A stretch of 49,517 nt of DNA from Nocardioides sp. (lineage in GTDB: Bacteria > Actinomycetota > Actinomycetes > Propionibacteriales > Nocardioidaceae). Shown piece after piece: positions 42,127-49,517 of the stretch. The position numbers and the translations under genes are program-made. Each line of letters starts with the position of its first letter. Position 1 is the stretch's first letter. The stretch covers positions 1-49,517 of the forward strand of contig PBYI01000047.1 of NCBI GenBank assembly GCA_002729525.1, given 5' to 3'. Under the pieces are notes generated by a model. It made no database searches, was not told where the DNA came from, and saw nothing but the letters and a program-made list of their open reading frames with translations.

Positions 42127-43701
42127 TCAGCCGCCGACGCCCGCCAGCGGCTCCTCGGAGCCCAGCCAGGTGAGCAGCGCGCGGACGCCGAAGCCGGTGG
42201 GGCCCTCGGTCCACTCGTAGGCGTCCTCCGGGCTGTCGCCCACCGACGCGATGTCGAGGTGCGCCCACGGCTTGCCACCCACGAACGGCCGCAGGAAGAG
42301 CGCGGCCATGATCGCGCCGGGACCCTTCGGGCCGTTGTCGGCGTCGGCGACGCCGGAGGCGAGCTTGTCGGTGTATCCGGTGTGCAGCGGCAGCCGCCAG
42401 AACGGCTCGCCCGCCTGCTCGCCGGCGTCGGTGATCGCCGCGGCGAGAGCGTCGTCGTCGGCCAGCAGACCGCCGACCTGCTGACCGAGGGCGACCTTGA
42501 CCGCACCGGTGAGGGTGGCGACGTCGACGACGGCGGTGGGCTTGCACTCGGCGACGCCGTACGCGAGGGCGTCGGCCATGACGAGGCGGCCCTCGGCGTC
42601 GGTGTTGGTGACCTCGGTGGTGCGGCCGCCCCAGTGGCGGATGACGTCGCCGGGTCGCATCGCGGAGCCGGAGACGGCGTTCTCGGCCGCGGGCACGAGT
42701 CCGACGACCTTGACCGGGCAGCCGACGGCCGCGAGCGCGGCCATGGTGGACAGCACGACCGCGCCACCGGTCATGTCGCGCTTCATCGAGGTCATCGCCT
42801 GAGCGGGCTTGATGGACAGCCCGCCGGAGTCGAAGGTGATGCCCTTGCCGACCAGCACCAGCGTCGGCGTACGCCGTCCGGCCTTGGGCGGGGCGTAGTC
42901 GAGCCGGATCAGGCGCGGCGGCGTGGCCGAGCCCTTCCCGACCGCCAGGATGCCGCCGAAGCCCTCGTCGGCGAGCTGCTGCTCGTCGCGGACCGAGACC
43001 TCCAGGCCCGCCTCGGCGGCGAGCTGCTCGGCCTGCTCGGCGAGCCAGGCGGGGTTCTTCACGTTGGAGGGCACGGTGGCGAGCATCCGGGCGCGCCACG
43101 AGGCACCGCCCACGGCGACCGCCCGGGCGAGCGCGCCGGCGTCGCCGTCGGCGTCGTCGGTCAGACCCGTGAGCACGACGCCCTTGACGGGCACGCGCTC
43201 CGGCTCGCCGGAGCGCCACGAGAAGGAGAAGCTGCCGAGCATCAGGCCGACGACGACGGCCTCGAGGGCGTCGTCGCCGAGGGCCGCCAGCGTGGTCGCG
43301 ACGGCGGTGCGGCCGAACGACGCCCGGGCGACCGCTGCGGCGGCGCGGCGGAGGTCGGCCGGGCGCTGGGCTCCGACGCCGACGAGCAGCACCAGCCGCA
43401 GGTCGGGTGTGTCGGGGCCGCCGAGCGGCACCGGGACGGTGAGCACCGAGCCGGCGGCGCCGGTCGCCCCGCCCGACTCGGCGATGCCGAGCAGGTCGAG
43501 GTCGAGGGCGTCACCGAGGTCGGCGGCACCGGGCCCGAGCGTCAGGGAGCCGTCGGTCGAGGTGTCGGCCGGGAGGACCGGCACCGCGACGACGTCGGCC
43601 CCGGCGATCGCGTGGGCAGGCTGGTGCCCGATCGCGAACTCGGGAGGGGAGACCTGGGCCGGGAGCACCGGCCGGTCGGTGGACGAGGACGCCGAGGTCA
43701 C
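42127..43701 (-). CDS. pepA: Leucyl aminopeptidase (M17, PepA)
   Basis: This cytosolic dinuclear metallopeptidase has 524 residues. The M17 signature NTDAEGRL is present, as is the metal and active-site region GKGITFDSGGLSIKPA, followed by MKRDMTGGA. The N-terminal third is the usual variable domain. The start is GTG 43701, overlapping the DUF3117 stop as GTGA. It removes N-terminal residues from peptides in protein turnover. Confidence 0.95.
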   Translation of the reverse strand: MTSASSSTDRPVLPAQVSPPEFAIGHQPAHAIAGADVVAVPVLPADTSTDGSLTLGPGAADLGDALDLDLLGIAESGGATGAAGSVLTVPVPLGGPDTPDLRLVLLVGVGAQRPADLRRAAAAVARASFGRTAVATTLAALGDDALEAVVVGLMLGSFSFSWRSGEPERVPVKGVVLTGLTDDADGDAGALARAVAVGGASWRARMLATVPSNVKNPAWLAEQAEQLAAEAGLEVSVRDEQQLADEGFGGILAVGKGSATPPRLIRLDYAPPKAGRRTPTLVLVGKGITFDSGGLSIKPAQAMTSMKRDMTGGAVVLSTMAALAAVGCPVKVVGLVPAAENAVSGSAMRPGDVIRHWGGRTTEVTNTDAEGRLVMADALAYGVAECKPTAVVDVATLTGAVKVALGQQVGGLLADDDALAAAITDAGEQAGEPFWRLPLHTGYTDKLASGVADADNGPKGPGAIMAALFLRPFVGGKPWAHLDIASVGDSPEDAYEWTEGPTGFGVRALLTWLGSEEPLAGVGG

Positions 43702-43865
43702 CCGACGACGTTCTTGAGCGCGTCGCCGAGGTCGCCGGCTTCCTCGGCGTTCAGCTCCACGACCAGGCGACCGCCGCCCTCCAGCGGGACGCGCATCACG
43801 ATGCCGCGCCCCTCCTTGGTGACCTCCAGCGGACCGTCACCGGTCCGCGGCTTCATCGCCGCCAT
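43698..43865 (-). CDS. DUF3117 protein
   Basis: This 55-residue protein (MAAMKPRTGDGPLEVTKEGR, then RLVVELNAEEAGDLGDALKNVVG) is a nearly invariant small actinobacterial family. Mycobacterium tuberculosis Rv1211 is a member. ATG 43865 is preceded by GAAGAGGT. The function is unknown. It is coupled to pepA by a GTGA overlap. Confidence 0.93.
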   Translation of the reverse strand: MAAMKPRTGDGPLEVTKEGRGIVMRVPLEGGGRLVVELNAEEAGDLGDALKNVVG

Positions 43866-44002
43866 GCGGCACCTCTTCCCGATCGCGTGGCACCCACGGG
43901 CGGGCGCCTTCCAGGCCATTATCCCCTATCGAACGCAGGACTCGCGACACCGGCTCACAGGTCGCGCCGAGGCGCGTCGCGCCGGTGGCAGACTCCGTGC
44001 CC

Positions 44003-44836
44003 ATGGACGCCGACAGCACTGCTCCCAAGACCCCCGCCACCACCCCGACGGCGACGGTCGCCCTCGAGGTCGAGCAGGGCGTCGCCACCGTCCGGATCGC
44101 TCGCCCCGATGCCATGAACGCCCTGGACGTCGCCACGAAGGAGCGGCTGCTGGAGGTGCTGCGTGAGGTCGCGGTCGACCCGGGCGTCCGCTGCGTGGTG
44201 CTCACCGGCACCGGTCCCCGCGCGTTCTGCGTCGGTCAGGACCTCGCCGAGCACATGCGGCTGATGGAGGTCGACCGCAGCAAGGTGCTCTCGACGGTCG
44301 AGAAGCACTACAACCCGATCGTCACCGCGCTGGTGGAGATGGACAAGCCGGTGCTGGCGAAGGTCAACGGCGTCGCCGCGGGCGCCGGGATGAGCCTCGC
44401 GCTCGCCTGCGACCTGCGGGTCGTGGCCGACACCGCCGGCTTCAACACCTCCTTCGCCGGGGTCGCGCTGTCCTGCGACACCGGCGCGAGCTACCTCCTC
44501 CCCCGCCTGGTCGGGCACGACCGGGCCCTGGAGCTGCTCTACCTGCCGCGCACGGTCAAGGCCGACGAGGCCCTGTCGCTGGGCCTGGCGACGCGGGTCG
44601 TCCCGGCCGACCGGCTCGACACGGAGGTCGACGAGCTGGCCCGGCGGCTCGCGGCCGGCCCGACCGTCGCCCTGGGCTCGATGCGGCGCGCGGTGGCGCA
44701 CAGCGCCGACCACGACTTCCGCTCGGCGCTCGCCTTCGAGGGCCGGATGATGACCCGCACCGGCGACACCGCCGACCACCGCACGGCCGTCGAGTCGTTC
44801 CTGGCCAAGCAGACGCCGCGCTTCCAGGGGCGCTGA
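44003..44836 (+). CDS. Enoyl-CoA hydratase/isomerase family protein
   Basis: This crotonase-fold protein of 277 residues has the oxyanion-hole segments RAFCVGQDL and NGVAAGAGMSLALACDLRV, and continues NTSFAGVALSCDTGASYLLPRLVG. It resembles PaaG-type isomerases, which act on ring-epoxide phenylacetyl-CoA, as well as fatty-acid hydratases; the substrate is not determined. ATG 44003 is preferred over GTG 43985. No other phenylacetate genes are nearby. Confidence 0.9.
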   Translation: MDADSTAPKTPATTPTATVALEVEQGVATVRIARPDAMNALDVATKERLLEVLREVAVDPGVRCVVLTGTGPRAFCVGQDLAEHMRLMEVDRSKVLSTVEKHYNPIVTALVEMDKPVLAKVNGVAAGAGMSLALACDLRVVADTAGFNTSFAGVALSCDTGASYLLPRLVGHDRALELLYLPRTVKADEALSLGLATRVVPADRLDTEVDELARRLAAGPTVALGSMRRAVAHSADHDFRSALAFEGRMMTRTGDTADHRTAVESFLAKQTPRFQGR

Positions 44837-44868
44837 GTCCGGGCCCGCCGACCGAGGGACGGCGTCCG

Positions 44869-45705
44869 CTACCAGTCGAGCGGCTCCGCGGAGGCCGTGC
44901 CGCGGGTCGCGCCGAAGAGGTCCAGGATCTGGCGCGGTGCGGTGCGGGTCATCCGCCTGCGGCCCGGGTGGGCGGGGTACTCCACCGTCAGCGCGCTGCC
45001 CTTGAAGCGGTGGTTGAACCACATCGTCATCGTGCCGTGGCAGGTGCCGCCGCAGTCGAGTGTGCGGGTCGGGAGCCGCAGCGCCCGGGCCACCTTCCGG
45101 GCGAACCCCGGGTGCTTGGTGTCGGTGTCGACTCCGGTGAGCGGCTGATGGAAGCTCAGCACCCGGTCGGGCCGCACCTTCTTCAGGAACCGCATCACGG
45201 CCTTGGTCTCCGGCTCCGACGCCGGGCCACGACCCGACTCGTAGCTGCCGTCGAGGTCGGCCCACTTGTAGGGGAAGTTGCGGTTGAGGTCGATGCCGCG
45301 GGCGTTGCGCCGGGTGCCGGCCGCGAGGCCGTCGGGGTTGTACTCCGGCACGACCCACAGGTCGATCCCGACGATGGAGCGGCCGTTGCGCAGCGCGTGC
45401 AGGATCTGGCGGGTGTCGCGCTCGTTGCCGTGCATGGTGGCGATGAGGACCACGCGCGGCACGTCGGGCCGGCCCGGCTCCCCGAGCCGGTAGGCGCGGA
45501 TAGGGCGACCGCGCACCGACCGGCCGATCACCTTCCGCTGCACCTCCGCGGCCGGGCGGGCCGCCTGACGAGCGGTCGCGACGCGCGGCCCGGCAGCGGA
45601 CGACGTACCGGCCGTGGCGGGTGCCGGGACGACGGCCAGCGAGGCGAGCAGCAGGCAGGGACCGAGCAGCAGGGCGAGGAGCCCTCCGGCGGGACGGTGG
45701 GGCAC
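44869..45705 (-). CDS. Secreted M14 zinc carboxypeptidase
   Basis: The 278-residue protein starts at GTG 45705 with a signal peptide (LLALLLGPCLLLASLAVVPAPATA). The M14 zinc ligands are His and Glu in MHGNE and a later His in SFHQP; NPDG and LNRNFP are conserved substrate-pocket blocks, and VEYP carries the catalytic Glu. The RKVIGRSVRGRPIRAYRLG opening is typical of bacterial peptidoglycan- or peptide-cleaving M14 enzymes. The start overlaps the stop of the upstream membrane protein by one base. Confidence 0.92.
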   Translation of the reverse strand: MPHRPAGGLLALLLGPCLLLASLAVVPAPATAGTSSAAGPRVATARQAARPAAEVQRKVIGRSVRGRPIRAYRLGEPGRPDVPRVVLIATMHGNERDTRQILHALRNGRSIVGIDLWVVPEYNPDGLAAGTRRNARGIDLNRNFPYKWADLDGSYESGRGPASEPETKAVMRFLKKVRPDRVLSFHQPLTGVDTDTKHPGFARKVARALRLPTRTLDCGGTCHGTMTMWFNHRFKGSALTVEYPAHPGRRRMTRTAPRQILDLFGATRGTASAEPLDW

Positions 45706-46127
45706 TAGACGGCTCCGACGAGGTAGGACCAGGTGAACACGGCGACGCCGGCGACCATGCCGACGTGCCCGAGCAGGGACAGGCCGGGACCCTCGGACCA
45801 GCCGTCGGTGACCGGTGCGCCGGCGTGGCGACCGCGGGCGGGCAGCCAGCGCAGCAGGACCAGCACGCCGGCGATCGCGGTGACCCACCACAGCAGCAGC
45901 GCGACGATGCCGACGACCGTCGACCCGCCCTCGCCGAGCGCGTCACCGGCCGCGAGGAAGACGGTCCACACCACGACCGCCAGCCCTCCGGCGACGGTGT
46001 GCACCCGCACCAGGCCACGCGGTACGGCGGTCCGGCCGGCGGCCTCGCCGCTCATCCGGACGTGGGTGAGCACCACGACGACGGCCGCGAGCGCGGTGAG
46101 CACGGCGACGACGACCGGGGCGGACAC
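45705..46127 (-). CDS. Four-helix membrane protein
   Basis: The 140-residue protein has four hydrophobic segments: VVVAVLTALAAVVVVLTHV, VAGGLAVVVWTVFLAAG, VVGIVALLLWWVTAIAGVLVLL and GHVGMVAGVAVFTWSYLVG. Conserved-looking His (HTVAGG, GHVG) are present but no family was recognised. It is adjacent to the M14 peptidase on the same strand. Confidence 0.8.
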   Translation of the reverse strand: MSAPVVVAVLTALAAVVVVLTHVRMSGEAAGRTAVPRGLVRVHTVAGGLAVVVWTVFLAAGDALGEGGSTVVGIVALLLWWVTAIAGVLVLLRWLPARGRHAGAPVTDGWSEGPGLSLLGHVGMVAGVAVFTWSYLVGAV

Positions 46128-46155
46128 CGGCGCAGTGTCTCACCCGTCACACGGG

Positions 46156-46476
46156 TCAGTCCGCAGGACGCGACGGCTCGTCGGCCTCGTCCTCGTCGTC
46201 GGCGGGAACCGGGGCCGGCGCGGTGTCCGTCTCCCGCTCGCGGGCGAGCCGGTCGAGCAGCGCGTCGACGTCGTCCATCCGGTAGCCGCGGAACGCCAGC
46301 GGGAACCGCACCCGGCGCAGGTCGTCGGCCGAGAGTCGTACGCCGTCCGCCTCCGCCGGGACGGCCAGGTCGGGCCGGTCGTCGTGCTCCTCGGTCATCG
46401 GCTCGCCGCGACCGGCGGCCACCAGGGCGATGCCGCCCATGAGGAGCACCAGCAGCACGGCGAGGAACCACGTCAT
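46156..46476 (-). CDS. DivIVA-domain membrane protein
   Basis: This 106-residue protein has one N-terminal membrane segment (WFLAVLLVLLMGGIALVAAG), a charged linker, and a short DivIVA-type motif LSADDLRRVRFPLAFRGYRMDDVDALLDRLARE. The C-terminus is acidic and disordered. It resembles the small protein at this place in mycobacteria (Rv1209), near dapE and the LOG gene. A cell-pole or envelope role is inference. Confidence 0.85.
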   Translation of the reverse strand: MTWFLAVLLVLLMGGIALVAAGRGEPMTEEHDDRPDLAVPAEADGVRLSADDLRRVRFPLAFRGYRMDDVDALLDRLARERETDTAPAPVPADDEDEADEPSRPAD

Positions 46477-46483
46477 CGCCTGC

Positions 46484-47260
46484 TCACCCCTCCTCCTCGA
46501 GCGCCTGGCTGGCCTCGACCATCAGCCGGACCGCCAGGTCGGTGTCGTCGGTGACCACGAGCCGGTCGAGGTCCGACGGCGACATCTTGCCCCCGGCGAG
46601 GATGGTGTCTCGCAGCCAGTCGACGAGACCGGACCAGTAGTCGGTGCCGAGCAGCACGATCGGGAACGTCGTGATCTTGCCCGTCTGGGCGAGGGTCAGC
46701 GCCTCGAAGAGCTCGTCGAGGGTGCCGACGCCGCCGGGCAGCACGACGTACCCGCGGGCGTACTTCACGAACATCGTCTTGCGCGCGAAGAAGTAGCGGA
46801 AGTTGATCCCGACGTCGACCCAGTCGTTGAGCCCGGACTCCCAGGGCAGCTCGATGCCCAGGCCGACGCTGACGCCGCCGGCCTCGCTGGCGCCCTTGTT
46901 GGCAGCGAGCATGGCGCCCGGGCCGCCGCCGGTGATGACGGCGAAACCGGCCTCGACGAGCTTGCGACCGACGACCTCGGCCTGCGCGTACGACGGCTCG
47001 TCCGGCTGCGTGCGCGCGGAGCCGAACACCGCGACGGCCGGTCCGAGCTCGGCCAGGGCGCCGAAGCCCTCGACGAACTCGGCCTGGATGCGGAGCACGC
47101 GCCACGGATCCGTGTGTACCCAGTCGCTGGGGCCGCGGGAGTCGAGGAGGCGCTGGTCGGTGGTGGTGCGGTCGACCTGGGCGCGGCGCTGGAGCACCGG
47201 CCCCTTGTAGCGCTCGTGGCCCGGGCGCGAGCGCTCCGGCGGCTCCGTCGTACGGCTCAT
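46484..47260 (-). CDS. LOG family (TIGR00730) nucleotide phosphoribohydrolase
   Basis: The 258-residue Rossmann-fold protein has VFGSARTQP, the GGGPGAMLAANKGA block and the PGGVGTLDE active motif of LOG proteins, which release cytokinin-type bases from nucleoside 5'-monophosphates. The actinobacterial relative is Rv1205. The start is ATG 47260, overlapping the dapE stop as ATGA, so it is translated with dapE. Confidence 0.94.
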   Translation of the reverse strand: MSRTTEPPERSRPGHERYKGPVLQRRAQVDRTTTDQRLLDSRGPSDWVHTDPWRVLRIQAEFVEGFGALAELGPAVAVFGSARTQPDEPSYAQAEVVGRKLVEAGFAVITGGGPGAMLAANKGASEAGGVSVGLGIELPWESGLNDWVDVGINFRYFFARKTMFVKYARGYVVLPGGVGTLDELFEALTLAQTGKITTFPIVLLGTDYWSGLVDWLRDTILAGGKMSPSDLDRLVVTDDTDLAVRLMVEASQALEEEG

Positions 47261-48345
47261 GCCTGCTCCCCCGCGGTGCCTCCGGTGAGCCAGGTGCGCA
47301 GGGTGTGCTCGCAGCGGCGCAGGTGCTCCAGGGGCACCTGCTCGTCGGCCTTGTGGGCGTAGAGCGCGTCGCCGGGGCCGAAGTTGACGGCCGGGACGCC
47401 GAGGCCGGTGAAGCGGGCGACGTCGGTCCAGCCGAACTTCGGGTTGACCGTGCCGCCGACGGCCTCGACGAACGCCTTCGCGGCGGGGCGGTCGAGGCCC
47501 GGGAGGGCGCCGGACGCGAGGTCGGTGAGGGTGAGGTCGTAGCCGTCGAACACCTCGTGCACGTGCGCGAGCGCCTCGTCGGTGGAGCGGTCGGGTGCGA
47601 AGCGGAAGTTGACCTCGACGACGCACTCGTCGGGCAGCACGTTGCCGGCCACGCCGCCACGGATGCCGACGGCGTTGAGCCCCTCGCGGTACTCCAGGCC
47701 GTCGATCAGCACCCGGCGGGCGTCGTACGCCTGGAGCCGGGCGAGCACGTCGGCGGCGTCGTGGATGGCGTTGTGGCCCTTCCAGGACCGGGCGGAGTGA
47801 GCGCGCTCCCCCGTCGTACGGACCTCGACCCGCAGGGTGCCCTGGCAGCCCGCCTCGACGACGGCGTCGGAGGGCTCCATCAGGATCGCGAAGTCGGCCT
47901 CGAGCAGGTCGGGCCGCTCGTCGGCGACCTTGCGCAGTCCGTTGTACTGCTCGTCGATCTCCTCGGCCTCGTAGAGCACCACGGTCACGTCGCGCACCGG
48001 GTCGGGCACGGTGGCGGCCAGCCGCAGGATCGTCGCGACGCCGCCCTTCATGTCGCAGGTGCCGAGACCGTGCAGCAGGCCGGCCTCCTCGTCGAGGCGG
48101 CTCGGGAAGTTGCCGTTGACCGGCACGGTGTCGAGGTGCCCGGCCAGCACGACCCGCTCGCCGCGGCCGAGGTCGGTGCGCGCCACGACCGTGTGGCCGA
48201 GGCGTACGACGTCCAGGTGCGGGAGCGCGGTGAGCGCCGCCTCCACGGCGTCCGCGATCTCCTGCTCGTCACGACTGACGGAGGAGATGTCGCACAGCGC
48301 GCGGGTCAGGCTGACGACGTCGGTGGTGAGGTCGAGGGTGGCCAC
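47257..48345 (-). CDS. dapE: Succinyl-diaminopimelate desuccinylase
   Basis: DapE (362 residues) makes LL-diaminopimelate for lysine and peptidoglycan. The M20 metal motifs are present: GHLDTVPVNG, GTCDMKGGVA, YEAEEID and the C-terminal GPGDALYAHKADEQV. The start is taken at GTG 48345 (VATLDLTTD), with a GACACT sequence 6 bases upstream as a possible leaderless -10. The frame extends further upstream but only into the repeat region. Confidence 0.95.
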   Translation of the reverse strand: MATLDLTTDVVSLTRALCDISSVSRDEQEIADAVEAALTALPHLDVVRLGHTVVARTDLGRGERVVLAGHLDTVPVNGNFPSRLDEEAGLLHGLGTCDMKGGVATILRLAATVPDPVRDVTVVLYEAEEIDEQYNGLRKVADERPDLLEADFAILMEPSDAVVEAGCQGTLRVEVRTTGERAHSARSWKGHNAIHDAADVLARLQAYDARRVLIDGLEYREGLNAVGIRGGVAGNVLPDECVVEVNFRFAPDRSTDEALAHVHEVFDGYDLTLTDLASGALPGLDRPAAKAFVEAVGGTVNPKFGWTDVARFTGLGVPAVNFGPGDALYAHKADEQVPLEHLRRCEHTLRTWLTGGTAGEQA

Positions 48346-48390
48346 GCGACGAGTGTCCCAGGCTGCTCCCACCGCCTGTCGACACCGCCC

Positions 48391-48459
48391 CGCTCCGGTG
48401 GTTGAGCCTGGCTCGCTCCGGTGGTTGAGCCTGGCTCGCTCAGGTGGTTGAGCCCGACC
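48391..48459. repeat. Tandem array of 23-base REP-like units
   Basis: Two identical 23-base units (48391-48413 and 48414-48436), each CGCTCCGGTGGTTGAGC plus CTGGCT, are followed by a third, diverged copy (48437-48459) with CGCTCAGGTGGTTGAGC. The core GGTGGTTGAGC equals the core of the left-end element at 751-761. The array sits between dapE and the second DUF222/HNH gene, which share this 226-base gap. Confidence 0.8.
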
Positions 48460-48490
48460 GAGCGCCAGCGAGGGAGGAAGTCGAAACCCC
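48440..48490 (+). repeat. Full REP-like unit upstream of second DUF222/HNH gene
   Basis: This 51-base unit begins TCAGGTGGTTGAGC and ends GTCGAAACCCC, the same ends as the left-end unit at 748-796. The centre (GAGCGCCAGCGAGG) is also similar. It overlaps the third tandem repeat. It lies 81 bases before the start of the HNH gene. Confidence 0.75.
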
Positions 48491-48559
48491 CGCCGCCCGA
48501 CCGCCAACCGCATCCACAGCCAGCCCTGCGAGCCAGACCCGGTTGTCGGCGGTCGCACC

Positions 48560-48565
48560 TACAAT
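48560..48565 (+). promoter_or_regulatory. -10 element of second DUF222/HNH gene (leaderless)
   Basis: TACAAT is a good -10 box ending exactly 6 bases before ATG 48572, so the mRNA probably starts at the start codon. There is no ribosome site. No clear -35 was seen. Confidence 0.55.
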
Positions 48566-48571
48566 CGAGAC

Positions 48572-49517
48572 ATGCGAAAAGCGCTCCTGACCTGCGACGA
48601 CTCACCGACTCCGGTCGGTCTCGTCGCTGCCGTCAGGGCTGCCGCGGAGGTCAAGAAGCAGGCCGCACTGACCGAGGCGTACGCCGTCCTGGAGTGGGTC
48701 GCCGCCCGCCAGCTCCCCGAGGACCGCGCGGCCGAGGAATGGGCCGACGAGCACCTCGACCAGATGACCGAGGACCGCTTCGGATCGCAAGCGCTCCACC
48801 TTGCCGGACCGGGCGCCCCGGTGGTCGAGGAGGACGAGGCGTACGAGATCGCTGCCGCCCTCGGGCTGTCACGCCAGTCGGGTAGCAGGTATGTCGGGGA
48901 GCTGATCGAGCTGCGCTACCGCCTGCCCCGCATCTGGTCCCGGGTCACCGCCCTCGACCTGCCGCTGTGGAAGGCGAGGAAGATCGCCGCCACGACCTGC
49001 ACACTCCCCGAGGCTGGTGCGGCGTACGTCGACCACCAGCTTGCGTGGGCCGCCGCCCGCACGACGCTCGCGCAGATCGACCGCACCGTGGACGAGGCCA
49101 TGGTGCGGTTCGCACCCGACCTGCTGCCTGAGGACCCGACCGACCACCGCGACGTGATCGTCGACCTCGACCAGGCCAAGCACGGCCTCGTGTCCATCGA
49201 TGCGCTGCTGGACCTGGACGACGCCCTCGACCTCGAGGACGCCCTGCGCGCCGGCGCCGCCGCACTCAAGGACGCAGGCTCCGACGACCCGCTGGGCGTC
49301 CGCCGGGCGAAGGCCCTCGGTGACCTCGCCCGCGGACAGGGTGCGTTGGACCTTCAGCAGGAGCGCCGCCCGCTGGTCGTCAACGTCGTCAACGGTGCCG
49401 CGACCTGCGAGGCCTTCGTCCGCCCCGGCCTGCCCGCCACCGTGACGGTCGACCAGATCCGCGACTGGTGCACCTCGGCCACGAGGGTGACCGTGCGCGA
49501 GGTGCTCGACCTGAGGG
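48572..49517 (+). CDS. DUF222/HNH endonuclease (13E12-type), 3' truncated by window edge
   Basis: 315 codons are present from ATG 48572 (MRKALLTCDDSP) to the window end without a stop. The N-terminal half is a DUF222 domain: a helical start (VAAVRAAAEVKKQAALTEAYAVLEWVAARQLP), then EIAAALGLSRQSGSRYVGELIELRYRLPRIWSRV, then WKARKIAATTCTLP and AAYVDHQLAWAA. The HNH module itself lies beyond the window edge, as judged by the left-end paralogue. Bases 49178-49515 are nearly identical to 1-338. The gene has a TACAAT leaderless promoter and follows REP-like repeats. Confidence 0.93.
   Translation, partial: MRKALLTCDDSPTPVGLVAAVRAAAEVKKQAALTEAYAVLEWVAARQLPEDRAAEEWADEHLDQMTEDRFGSQALHLAGPGAPVVEEDEAYEIAAALGLSRQSGSRYVGELIELRYRLPRIWSRVTALDLPLWKARKIAATTCTLPEAGAAYVDHQLAWAAARTTLAQIDRTVDEAMVRFAPDLLPEDPTDHRDVIVDLDQAKHGLVSIDALLDLDDALDLEDALRAGAAALKDAGSDDPLGVRRAKALGDLARGQGALDLQQERRPLVVNVVNGAATCEAFVRPGLPATVTVDQIRDWCTSATRVTVREVLDLR

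Noticed and set aside
48391..48459. CRISPR array
   Set aside because: The three 23-base units are directly adjacent with no spacers and no cas genes exist in the window.

Overview
The window is high-GC DNA with many GTG starts, ATGA/GTGA start-stop overlaps and several apparently leaderless promoters. Gene content (group 1h hydrogenase, WS/DGAT, 180-kDa-class NAD-glutamate dehydrogenase, DUF3117, SigE/RseA/HtrA) points to an actinobacterium, most likely a Nocardioides-like member of the Nocardioidaceae. The family-level placement is inference.

Layout. (1) 1-654: the 3' part of a DUF222/HNH (13E12-type) gene, followed by a palindromic REP-like element (748-901). (2) 974-17430: a complete hydrogen-oxidation island. 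The minus arm runs AraC regulator, hypA, hypB, unknown protein. The divergent plus arm runs DUF1641 protein, hydrogenase small and large subunits (hhyS, hhyL), maturation protease, a small overlapping gene, a TPR protein, a NifU-Rieske protein, an NHL propeller, hypF, hypC, hypD, hypE. Together these encode the enzyme, all six Hyp factors, the protease and candidate electron-relay proteins. The family is known for high-affinity H2 oxidation under aerobic starvation. (3) 17452-28871, all minus: an SDR, an FHA-FHA-TM-trypsin protein, a heterodimeric ABC exporter and a giant glutamate dehydrogenase. (4) 29021-36186: lipoprotein, DUF2505 protein, small membrane protein, P5C dehydrogenase, DUF6912-like protein, WS/DGAT, and a lipoprotein/polytopic membrane protein pair. 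(5) 36149-38545: CpaE-like and CpaB-like proteins and an excisionase-type HTH protein. (6) 38566-48345: an actinobacterial core region (htrA, rseA, sigE, O-methyltransferase, pepA, DUF3117, enoyl-CoA hydratase, M14 carboxypeptidase, DivIVA-like, LOG, dapE) that resembles a shuffled and reduced version of the Mycobacterium tuberculosis Rv1202-Rv1223 region. (7) 48391-49517: REP-like repeats followed by the 5' part of a second DUF222/HNH gene that is nearly identical to the first.

The strongest points for a second look are the pairing of DUF222/HNH genes with the same palindromic repeat at both ends, the AraC regulator with spaced TGCGC repeats next to the hydrogenase, the overlapping reading frames after the maturation protease, and the accessory redox proteins of the hydrogenase operon. 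No CRISPR array, tRNA, rRNA, insertion sequence with transposase, or riboswitch was recognised.
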